From a virus, in IMG/VR virus record IMGVR_UViG_3300012209_000008, positions 1-64,000 of that record: DNA of 64,000 nucleotides; one strand, given 5' to 3'. Under the pieces are notes generated by a model. The model did no database searches. It was not told the origin of the DNA and saw only the letters and a list, made by a program, of their open reading frames with translations. Positions 57,448 through 64,000 of the stretch are shown piece after piece. Numbering within the stretch: position 1 is the stretch's first letter; every line of letters begins with the position of its first letter. The position numbers were made by a program, and so were the translations under genes.

Positions 57448-59435
57448 GGCGTCCCCACGGTGCAGAAGGCCCGACCCACCACCGCGGTGTCCGTGACGCC
57501 CAACAGGTCCACGAGGTAGGATCCCGTATACAACGGCAACATGGCCGGGAGCCGGGTGAACCAGCGGGAGGGCACGTTGGTGACCCGGAACGCCCCCACA
57601 CTCAAGAGCACCGGGGTCACGGTCACCCCCATCACATTCACCGCGGCCGTCCCGGACAGGGAGCCCGCCGTGGCGGTGATCGTGGCCAATCCCGGCGCGC
57701 GGAAGTGGGCCAGCCCAAACCCGGTCACCACAGCGATGGTCGAATCGCTGGACGTCCAGGTGGCATCCACGCCCGTGGTCACGGCCCCCGTGGAGTCCCG
57801 CAGGATGGCGTAGAAGGTCTGCGCGCCGCCCTGGGTGGGGCTGAGGCTGGCCGGAACGAGGTAGAGACGGTTCGCCAGGGTCGGTCCGGGGCCTGCAGGC
57901 AGCCGCACCACAATAGTGGCGGTCGCCGTCAGCGCGTCGCTCGTTGCGGTCACCTGCCCCGCGCCCCCGTTCAGCGCGCCCACCATCCCGAGCGGCGAGA
58001 CGGAGACGATGGACGGCGTAGCTGTGGACCACGTGATCGGGCGCCCAAAGAGCGTATTCCCCGCCGAGTCGTAGGTGGTGGCCACCAGTTGGACGGAGGT
58101 CCCCACCACCATCGTATCCAGAGCGGGCGTGACCTCCATCCGCCGGACCGGCACGAGGGTGACCCGCACGACGGTGCTCCCAAAGAGCGCGTTGGTGCTC
58201 GTCGCCGTGATGGTTGCCGTGCCCGGGGCCATCCCGAGCACCCGGCCGCTCCCCGCATCCACCGTTGCCACGCTCGGCGAGCTGGTCGTCCAGGTCACCC
58301 CGCCCAGCACCGTCGCCCCGTTCACGTCCTGCAGCAGCACGGTCGGGAGGACGGTCTGCCCCACGTACAGGCTCATCGTCGTGGGGAGCACCGTCACCTT
58401 GGCGATCGGGTTCACCGGGACGGTGTAGGGGACCGAGACGTTGCAGGTCGTCGCCGAGCCGCTCTCCGCATGCCACGTCCAGCTCCCGAGCGCGGCCACG
58501 GCGCTCTGCTCGGAGCGGAACGCGAAGTTGATGCCGATCGTCTGCTCCATCCCACCCGCCGGGGCCACAAAGGCGGAGTAGGTGTGGGCCGGGACATTCA
58601 CCACCAGACGGAAATGATAGGTGGTGCCGGCCACGTAGGGGATGACGCTCGTGGCGGCGTAGGCGGCGCCGTTCCGCGCATCGATCATCCCGCTCGCGTT
58701 GAACCGCGCGATCACGGCCAGGTCGGAGTAGAGCGCCGTGGACGTCGCGGAGAAGCCCGTCACCGCATCGACCGCGGTCCCGTTCGGGATGGCGTCAAAC
58801 TGGACGGTGAAGCTCCCGGTCTGCGGGCTCAGCGCCGCACTGCCCCACCCCGTGGTGCTGGTCTTGCAACCGACCCCCAGCACCAGTGGCGCCGAGATCC
58901 CGAACGGCCCAAAGGTGCTGGTGCTGTCCCCGGCCCGCACCACCGCCTTCACCCGTTGCGCCAGCGCCGGATAGGCAAGCCGGAAGGTGTCGGCGCTGCG
59001 GGGCGGACTGGCCACCGGCCGTTGATGGTATGTGCCGGGGAGGGCATCGTTGTAGTCCCCGGGGAAAGCAATGGTGATCGTATCGCTCGCCGGAATCAGC
59101 CGGGTGTGGGTGGCAGCTTCCCCTGCGGGCGGGGTCCAGGTCAGGACCACCACCGCCGAGTCCGTCCGCGTCCCCAACGTCGCCGCCACATTGGTCGGCG
59201 CTGCTGGCGCAATCACCTTCCCACCAGGGACCGGCCCATGAAAGCCCGCATCCGCCCAGGCCAGGACGGCCTGGACCCGGGTCCGGCCACCGGGGAACGG
59301 CGGCACGCCATTGCCGCCATCCGTCATCCGGTCCTCGACCAGCCGCCCATTGGGAGCCAACAGGCCCCCCGGCTGAATCAGCAGCAGGAAGGCAAAGCAC
59401 GCTACCCAGCTTGCTGTAATAACAGACCCCCGCAT
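57444..59435 (-). CDS. Secreted protein with Big_2-type Ig-like domains
   Basis: 663 residues from ATG 59435 (GAGGAGCACCAC upstream). Signal peptide (ITASWVACFAFLLLIQPGG), an FN3-like region (PTNVAATLGTRTDSAVVVLTW), a lectin-like beta domain (GFSATSTALYSDLAVIARF), then three bacterial Ig-like group 2 domains near residues 350-430, 435-510 and 520-600, each with TWTTSSPSVATVD-type strands. Cell-wall or surface proteins of this build are abundant in Gemmatimonadota. In the phage it may act as an exported adhesin or surface-coating protein. Confidence 0.78.
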   Translation of the reverse strand: MRGSVITASWVACFAFLLLIQPGGLLAPNGRLVEDRMTDGGNGVPPFPGGRTRVQAVLAWADAGFHGPVPGGKVIAPAAPTNVAATLGTRTDSAVVVLTWTPPAGEAATHTRLIPASDTITIAFPGDYNDALPGTYHQRPVASPPRSADTFRLAYPALAQRVKAVVRAGDSTSTFGPFGISAPLVLGVGCKTSTTGWGSAALSPQTGSFTVQFDAIPNGTAVDAVTGFSATSTALYSDLAVIARFNASGMIDARNGAAYAATSVIPYVAGTTYHFRLVVNVPAHTYSAFVAPAGGMEQTIGINFAFRSEQSAVAALGSWTWHAESGSATTCNVSVPYTVPVNPIAKVTVLPTTMSLYVGQTVLPTVLLQDVNGATVLGGVTWTTSSPSVATVDAGSGRVLGMAPGTATITATSTNALFGSTVVRVTLVPVRRMEVTPALDTMVVGTSVQLVATTYDSAGNTLFGRPITWSTATPSIVSVSPLGMVGALNGGAGQVTATSDALTATATIVVRLPAGPGPTLANRLYLVPASLSPTQGGAQTFYAILRDSTGAVTTGVDATWTSSDSTIAVVTGFGLAHFRAPGLATITATAGSLSGTAAVNVMGVTVTPVLLSVGAFRVTNVPSRWFTRLPAMLPLYTGSYLVDLLGVTDTAVVGRAFCTVGTP

Positions 59436-59446
59436 GTGGTGCTCCT

Positions 59447-60130
59447 CTAGGCGCTCTGCGGCGCCCGTCGCCGTCGATAGATCAAGGTCCATTGACTCAC
59501 GTGCTGATCGCAGCGCCGGTAGCCGCGTTGCACTAACATGCCGCACACATCGCAGGTCGGCGCAACAGGTGAGATGCCCGCTCGGTGCGCACGGTTCGCC
59601 ACGGCCGCCGGGGTGGCGCAGTGGTCGCAGCGCCGCGCCCCGTGGCCCCGACCGACCACCTCCCCGCACCCCTCACACTTTTGCAAACTCCGCGTGCGGA
59701 TATAGTAGGCTTGCTGGTTCAGACGGTTCTGGGTGGCACGCGGCACCCGCACCCGGGGTCGGGCGTCGCCTTTGCCCCGCGCCTCCCGTCGGAGCGCCTC
59801 GCCCATGCCGCCGCACATATACGTGACCGCCCAGGCGCCAAAGTCCCCAATGTGATCTTTCCAGCGGGCTAGCGCGATATAGAACCGCAGACACCCGATG
59901 CTCACCAGGTCATCGCGCTCCAGCGCGCCGAACGGCTCAAACCGCCGGGCAAAGATCCGCGCCCACCCGAGCACCGTCGCGGGACTGGCGTCCGGCGTCA
60001 ACCGCGGAAGGAGTCCCGCCCGCGCACCCTGTCTCGCCGAACTACCGGCAGAAAGGCTGACGCCGCTCCGAACGGTATTGGTTGGTGACGCAAAGCCGTC
60101 AGGGCTAGGAGTGGCGAGCGGGACTGTCAT
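59447..60130 (-). CDS. Sigma-70 region-2-like protein with zinc ribbons
   Basis: 227 residues from ATG 60130 (ATGA overlap). Residues about 50-115 (VLGWARIFARRFEPFGAL, ERDDLVSIGCLRFYIALARW, FGAWAVTYMCGGMGEALRRE) follow the sigma-70 region 2 pattern that binds RNA polymerase and the -10 element. Instead of region 4 the C-terminus has two zinc ribbons (KCEGCGEVV...CDHC and TCDVCGMLV...CDQH). It may redirect host RNA polymerase to late phage promoters. Confidence 0.65.
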   Translation of the reverse strand: MTVPLATPSPDGFASPTNTVRSGVSLSAGSSARQGARAGLLPRLTPDASPATVLGWARIFARRFEPFGALERDDLVSIGCLRFYIALARWKDHIGDFGAWAVTYMCGGMGEALRREARGKGDARPRVRVPRATQNRLNQQAYYIRTRSLQKCEGCGEVVGRGHGARRCDHCATPAAVANRAHRAGISPVAPTCDVCGMLVQRGYRRCDQHVSQWTLIYRRRRAPQSA

Positions 60131-60627
60131 GCTTGCTTCACGTCTGGCGCATCCGGCGGGGCAATCTTCCGGGCCAGCTCGGCCCGCACCACCGCCAAAT
60201 TGACCGGGCCACCCTCTTCTCCCGTGAGCCGGAACGTCTGGGGCGGCAACCCGTGCCCGTAGGCGGCGCCGAACCGCAACAGCACGGCCCGGAGGCTCCC
60301 GGCGCGGGATCCGGCGCGGCGGAGGTCGGTCATGATCTGCTGCCACATGATCGGGTCGCTGCACGCTTCCTGGCACGCTTTCCGGAACTCGCGCAGCGTC
60401 CCGTCCCGCGGCCCAGGATTGCCGGTGCGCAGCTGGCCGTGGCCGTGCTGCGGCGTGCGGTAGGCCACCGGTACATTCCGGCCGTGAATATCCACCACCT
60501 GCTCAACGTCGGCATGCTTCTTGGGTCCGGCGGCGACGGGCTCCGCCGCGGGCCCATGAGGTTTCGGTTTCGCTTTCCCGTTCGGCTTCTGGCCGTTCCC
60601 CTTGCCATTGGCTTTGCGCGGGCTCAT
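60127..60627 (-). CDS. Possible terminase small subunit-like protein
   Basis: 166 residues from ATG 60627 (GAGGAGGACGCG upstream). Basic, Gly/Lys-rich N-terminus, then RTGNPGPRDGTLREFRKACQ, a pattern seen in small proteins of terminase clusters, and a helical domain. Assignment is weak; plain DNA-binding protein is equally possible. Confidence 0.5.
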   Translation of the reverse strand: MSPRKANGKGNGQKPNGKAKPKPHGPAAEPVAAGPKKHADVEQVVDIHGRNVPVAYRTPQHGHGQLRTGNPGPRDGTLREFRKACQEACSDPIMWQQIMTDLRRAGSRAGSLRAVLLRFGAAYGHGLPPQTFRLTGEEGGPVNLAVVRAELARKIAPPDAPDVKQA

Positions 60628-60652
60628 CGCGTCCTCCTCGGGCTTGAGGGTC

Positions 60653-61543
60653 CTACTCGCCCATCCGCACCGGGGCCCGGGGGCGGGGCTGATCCCCCCG
60701 GAGCCCATGCTCCAGCGGGCGGGCCCCTTCGACCACTGGGGGTCCCTTCCCGGCTCCCGCCCCCACCACCACCGGTGCCTCCACCTCCGGCCGCGGCGGG
60801 ACCGGTCCCGGCACCACGGGTCGGGCTCCGCGGACCGTCGCGGGGACGGCCGCCACCGGCGGGCTCCGACCTTCCAAGGCCTCGATCCGGCCCGCCAGGA
60901 AAGCCAGCTGGGTCTCCACCGGACTCAACGCCTCCTCCACCACGTCGGCTACCGTGTCCCGAGTCTGGGCGAGAGCATCTGCCTCGGCCTTAGTCCACTT
61001 CTCCGTGAGCTGCTCCAGGCGCCGCAGTTGCGCCGCTTGAGCTTTGGTGAGCGCAGCCTTGGTCCCCCGGGGCGCCGCTTCCAGCGCGTCTAACCGGCGC
61101 TCCAGCGCTTGCTGGTGCAGCTCCAGCGTGGTGAGGCCGGACGGGGCCACGGGGACTTCCGGGAGCGGCGCCGGCAGGACGGGCGACCGGGGCCAGCGGC
61201 GACTGATGCGCTCCGTCTGCTCCACGTGTTGCGGGAGGGCCGCCGTCCAGCCCACACTCAGCGCGTGGTACACCCAACTCTTCACCGCGGTGATATGGTC
61301 GGGCAGGAGGCATAACGTCATGTCCGGCCAGGCCAGGACTTCCGCGGTGGTCTTGAGGCCCCAGCTTTGGAAGGCCGCCGCCGCGTTCGGGAGGGCTTGG
61401 CCATAGAACTCCCGCAGCAGCTCAAAGGCCAGAAGGTGGGCGGCTTGTTCCGTGGCGGGAGAGTCCACCGTCAACCGGGGCACCGTGACCCACTCCCCGG
61501 CGTCCCAGGCATCCAGCACGGCAAGGATGTCGGTCTGCGGCAT
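60653..61543 (-). CDS. Hypothetical coiled-coil protein
   Basis: 296 residues. Globular helical N-terminal half, then a 70-residue coiled coil (LHQQALERRLDALEA ... LRRLEQLTEKWTKAEADAL) and a Pro/Gly-rich disordered tail. Possibly an assembly or scaffold-like accessory. Confidence 0.66.
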   Translation of the reverse strand: MPQTDILAVLDAWDAGEWVTVPRLTVDSPATEQAAHLLAFELLREFYGQALPNAAAAFQSWGLKTTAEVLAWPDMTLCLLPDHITAVKSWVYHALSVGWTAALPQHVEQTERISRRWPRSPVLPAPLPEVPVAPSGLTTLELHQQALERRLDALEAAPRGTKAALTKAQAAQLRRLEQLTEKWTKAEADALAQTRDTVADVVEEALSPVETQLAFLAGRIEALEGRSPPVAAVPATVRGARPVVPGPVPPRPEVEAPVVVGAGAGKGPPVVEGARPLEHGLRGDQPRPRAPVRMGE

Positions 61544-61926
61544 CAGCACCCGCCCAACGGCGGCTCCGGCCGCGGCAACGGGAAGCGGTAGATGGCCTGA
61601 TACCGGCCGACGAAGAGCCGTCGCGTGTTGAGGAGGAGCGGGCCGGGGGTCCACCCACCGCACGCGGCGTAGATCCCGCGCAGCGCCTGATCCAGGTCAG
61701 CTACTTGATGGTCTAACGTCCCCGGCGCGCCCGCGGCCACCGCTTCCCGCAGGTACCAGAGCGTGGCCGCCCATTCGGCGTGGGCTGCCGCATCCACGGT
61801 GGGATCTTCGAGCTGTTCTTGAATGACGGAGGCAAGGACCGCGGCCATGCCATACCACACCGCCCCCGGCATAACCAGAAACACCGGGTGGCCAGCGGTC
61901 CAACGCGGATCCCGCGCTGAGAGCAA
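61543..61926 (-). CDS. Hypothetical helical protein
   Basis: 127 residues, one-base overlap with the next start. Helical, with HAEWAATLWYLREAV and a C-terminal beta segment. Unknown. Confidence 0.66.
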   Translation of the reverse strand: MLSARDPRWTAGHPVFLVMPGAVWYGMAAVLASVIQEQLEDPTVDAAAHAEWAATLWYLREAVAAGAPGTLDHQVADLDQALRGIYAACGGWTPGPLLLNTRRLFVGRYQAIYRFPLPRPEPPLGGC

Positions 61927-61931
61927 TGCCC

Positions 61932-62117
61932 TCAGCCCTTGGCGGCCCTACCGGGCTGGCCGCCGACGTTCGACCCTGGCGCGATCCCGGCGTTGGGCGG
62001 CTTGGCCGTCCCCAGCTTCGGTTTGGGCGTGGCCGGATAGGGGATCTTGGCGCCGGTCTTGGTGGCGTGGGCGGCGAGATCCTTGTGAAACTGGAGCACA
62101 TGCTTGAGATGACCCAT
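61932..62117 (-). CDS. Small basic protein
   Basis: 61 residues, GGAGGCTCT upstream. His-rich helix (MGHLKHVLQFHKDLAAHATK) and a Pro/Gly/Lys tail. Unknown. Confidence 0.65.
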   Translation of the reverse strand: MGHLKHVLQFHKDLAAHATKTGAKIPYPATPKPKLGTAKPPNAGIAPGSNVGGQPGRAAKG

Positions 62118-62183
62118 AGAGCCTCCGGGAAGAGCACCCCTACGATAGTGAACCCGGGCCCGACGCGAAAGGGTCGGACCCCG

Positions 62184-62558
62184 CTACCAGGCCGGAAGTT
62201 CCGCTGGGGGCTGCCGAGCGCACCAGTCAACGTAGGCATCCCAATAGGCCTGCGCGAGGGCCAGCGCGTGCTCCCGCCCATCCGTGGGGTGGCGTTCCGG
62301 CCAGACCTCATTCCAGCCGCGGCAGTGCTGGATCATGATATGGTGCCAGTGGCACATGGGGATGAGATTGGCCCAGTCGTCCCCGCCCGCCCCGCGGCCC
62401 TCCACGTGACAGGCCTCGCTCTGTCGCGCGCCGAACCGCAGCTGGGTCCGGTCTCCGGGCGGCACGCTCGGCCAGCACACGCAGCACGGGTGCCACCGGA
62501 TCCACTCGCGACAGTGTTCCAGCCAAGCCCGGGTCGGCTTGGGGATGGAGACTATCAC
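62184..62558 (-). CDS. HNH nuclease-like protein
   Basis: 124 residues from GTG 62558 (overlap). CCVCWP and QSEACHVEGRGAGGDDWANLIPMCHWHH form the HNH betabeta-alpha-metal motif (H, N and final H present) with zinc cysteines. Close to the terminase cluster, where HNH proteins often assist packaging cleavage; a homing role is possible too. Confidence 0.75.
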   Translation of the reverse strand: MIVSIPKPTRAWLEHCREWIRWHPCCVCWPSVPPGDRTQLRFGARQSEACHVEGRGAGGDDWANLIPMCHWHHIMIQHCRGWNEVWPERHPTDGREHALALAQAYWDAYVDWCARQPPAELPAW

Positions 62559-62740
62559 CGCACGCCTCGGGCCCCAGAGAGCTGGATGAGCGCGGTGTTC
62601 GTCTCCTCATCCGCCAGCAGCAGGATCTTCCCCGCCTCCATCACCTGCCGCAGCAACCGCTGGAGCCGCCGCAGCCGCACCAGCTCCCGTTTCTGTTTCG
62701 CCCGACCGATACTCAGTCCACGTCGACCTGATGCTCGCAT
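62555..62740 (-). CDS. Small basic hypothetical protein
   Basis: 61 residues, Arg/Lys/Leu-rich helix (RAKQKRELVRLRRLQRLLRQ). ATG 62740 has GAGG eight bases upstream and overlaps the previous gene by 28 bases. A CTG overlapping that gene's stop is an alternative start. Confidence 0.6.
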   Translation of the reverse strand: MRASGRRGLSIGRAKQKRELVRLRRLQRLLRQVMEAGKILLLADEETNTALIQLSGARGVR

Positions 62741-62997
62741 ACAAAGATCCTCACGTCAGGGAGCGGCCGCCCCGCCAACTCCGTCACCGCAGCCTCGGTC
62801 AGTCGCCACAGCCATTCCGCCCCACACGGCCAGGGCTCATGCGGCCGTTCCGGTGGCAGATACACAGCGACGGGACGGCCTGCCAGATCTTCCCATCGGG
62901 AGTGCGCCGCGGGAGCTATCTGGATGACCTTGCCACTCGCCCGCATCAGCTGGATGTGAGCCCGTTCCACCAGCCGGAACTTGACCGTGACGATCAT
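62713..62997 (-). CDS. Hypothetical protein
   Basis: 94 residues, ATGA overlap. Strand-rich N-terminus (IVTVKFRLVERAHIQL) and aromatic middle (PHEPWPCGAEWLWRLTE). Unknown. Confidence 0.66.
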   Translation of the reverse strand: MIVTVKFRLVERAHIQLMRASGKVIQIAPAAHSRWEDLAGRPVAVYLPPERPHEPWPCGAEWLWRLTEAAVTELAGRPLPDVRIFVCEHQVDVD

Positions 62998-63596
62998 TCC
63001 TGATGCCGCCGCTCCTCCCGGATCTTGTCCACGGCTGCCTTGACTGCCCCCGGCACATCCTCCACACGATCCACCTTGACTTCCAAGGTCCGCGCCGGAC
63101 TGACCGCCTCCGGCGGAATGTCACGCGCCGTGGGCGGCCGTCCTTGAATCAACTCGTAGTTGTCATCCGCATCCTCCAGGGCCGCATCCCCACGGACAGC
63201 GTGGGCCGCGCAGAACTGCCGCCGCGACGGCCCTAATGGGGAGGGCGGCAACGGGCCTTCCCCGCGAGCGCTCCACTCCTGCTTGAGTTGATAGAGCACG
63301 GTGGCCTGAGCCTTACACCCGGCCTGTTGACACCGGCCGCCCCGCTCCCCATCATAGAGCGGCCCCTCACACCAGTCGCTCTTGGTCAGCCAAAACCAGG
63401 GGAGGGCATTGGCCATAGCCTCCATGCTGGTCAGGACCTGCTCCCCCACCAAGGTCCCTTTCCGGTACATCCGGAGCCGCGCGGACACGCGCCACTCATC
63501 GCCGCTCAGGCCACTCGTCTTGTAGCGGGGCACCACATCAATCTCGATGTGGTCCACGCCTTCGTCATCGGGATGGAGCTTGAAGTGCGGTGTCAT
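62994..63596 (-). CDS. Hypothetical protein with metal-site cysteines
   Basis: 200 residues from ATG 63596 (GAGGATCCGGTC upstream). Beta-rich N-terminal half (HIEIDVVPRYKTSG, RVSARLRMYRKGTLVG), then CQQAGCKAQATVLYQLKQEW and QFCAAHAVRGD, a CxxxC...CxxH metal site. Unknown role. Confidence 0.68.
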   Translation of the reverse strand: MTPHFKLHPDDEGVDHIEIDVVPRYKTSGLSGDEWRVSARLRMYRKGTLVGEQVLTSMEAMANALPWFWLTKSDWCEGPLYDGERGGRCQQAGCKAQATVLYQLKQEWSARGEGPLPPSPLGPSRRQFCAAHAVRGDAALEDADDNYELIQGRPPTARDIPPEAVSPARTLEVKVDRVEDVPGAVKAAVDKIREERRHQE

Positions 63597-63994
63597 GACC
63601 GGATCCTCTGAGGTGGGGGCACAATCAACTGGCCGGGATCCCGGGTTGGCGACCGTGTGGCCGTCCGCTCCCCGGCCTGTTCCAGCACGGTATCGGGCGG
63701 CGCACGCCAGGGCTTCCGGAACTCCGTCCGCCAGGGCTGATGCTTGAGGTGATCCTGATGCGCCTTGGCCCGCTCCACCCCACCCGGGAGGTCCAGCCGG
63801 TAGTGGGCGCCACACTGGCCACAGAACGCCAGAAAGGGCCAATGGAAGGTGAAGGTCACGTCCCGGGCACGCTTGACCCGTGGATGGAGCGCGGCGTGGT
63901 AGGCCTGGAGTCCCTGGAGGATCCGTTCCAACCGCTCCGGATCCGGACTATATTCCTGGCCGTCCGGCCCGACGCGGATCAGTCCCAAGACCAC
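63593..63994 (-). CDS. Hypothetical protein, 5' end may lie outside window
   Basis: At least 133 residues. GTG at 63994 is the first start inside the window, but the frame is open to the edge. FLAFCGQCGAHYRLD provides a CxxC motif. PDPERLERILQGLQAYHAAL is helical. Overlaps the next gene by four bases. Confidence 0.6.
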   Translation of the reverse strand: MVLGLIRVGPDGQEYSPDPERLERILQGLQAYHAALHPRVKRARDVTFTFHWPFLAFCGQCGAHYRLDLPGGVERAKAHQDHLKHQPWRTEFRKPWRAPPDTVLEQAGERTATRSPTRDPGQLIVPPPQRIRS

Positions 63995-64000
63995 CAGGGC

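Overview
The window is part of a GC-rich, tailed double-stranded DNA phage genome of siphovirus type. It encodes a large terminase, portal, a P22-type coat protein, tail tube, tail assembly chaperones, a tape measure protein and tail-tip proteins. No integrase, repressor, rRNA or host housekeeping gene was found, so a virulent phage, or a stretch of one, is likely. A gene runs off each end, so the window is not a complete genome. The host is not stated by the sequence. Phage-borne lipoproteins and a secreted protein with three Big_2-type Ig-like domains resemble proteins common in Gemmatimonadota, so a Gram-negative host of that kind is a reasonable guess and no more.

Layout. (1) About 1-14,270, minus strand: nucleotide and replication genes, mostly with ATGA or GTGA stop-start overlaps. 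They include a DEDDh exonuclease, a YkgJ-type Cys-rich protein, a DUF1599/Nmad1-like protein, flavin-dependent thymidylate synthase (thyX), an FAD-binding oxidoreductase, a RusA-like resolvase, a primase-polymerase/helicase fusion, and a recombination-type protein ending in an SSB-like acidic tip. (2) About 14,272-14,927: divergent control region with a perfect 8-bp inverted repeat. (3) About 14,928-23,817, plus strand: an accessory operon of about 20 small genes (DUF6011, SLOG/DUF2493, HExxH metalloprotease, DUF932, a lipoprotein), punctuated by the repeated leader motif GCGTATCGTGTA and closed by a Rho-independent terminator at 23,896. (4) About 23,933-64,000, minus strand: the late region. 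Read in the direction of transcription it runs from small accessory genes, an HNH protein and a sigma-like protein through terminase, portal, capsid, tail and tail tip to holin, endolysin and spanin-like genes.

How the genes work together. ThyX supplies dTMP. The primase-helicase fusion, exonuclease, annealing-type protein and resolvase handle replication and recombination. No DNA polymerase is visible in the window. The late region builds heads and tails, and the holin/endolysin/inner-membrane block releases progeny. Many small Cys-rich (zinc-binding) proteins are scattered through all modules.

Most unusual content. Three intergenic gaps around the recombination genes consist almost entirely of degenerate pentamers (RCCNN on the plus strand, GGYNN in the transcript), about 165 units in all. 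A minus-strand element at 10,769-10,846 has the four helices of a tRNA in circularly permuted order. Three other tRNA-like genes have non-standard arms. Several starts appear to be non-AUG (ACG for the major tail protein, possibly CTG for a zinc-finger gene). A small sigma-region-2-like protein with zinc ribbons is a candidate partner for the repeated leader motif.
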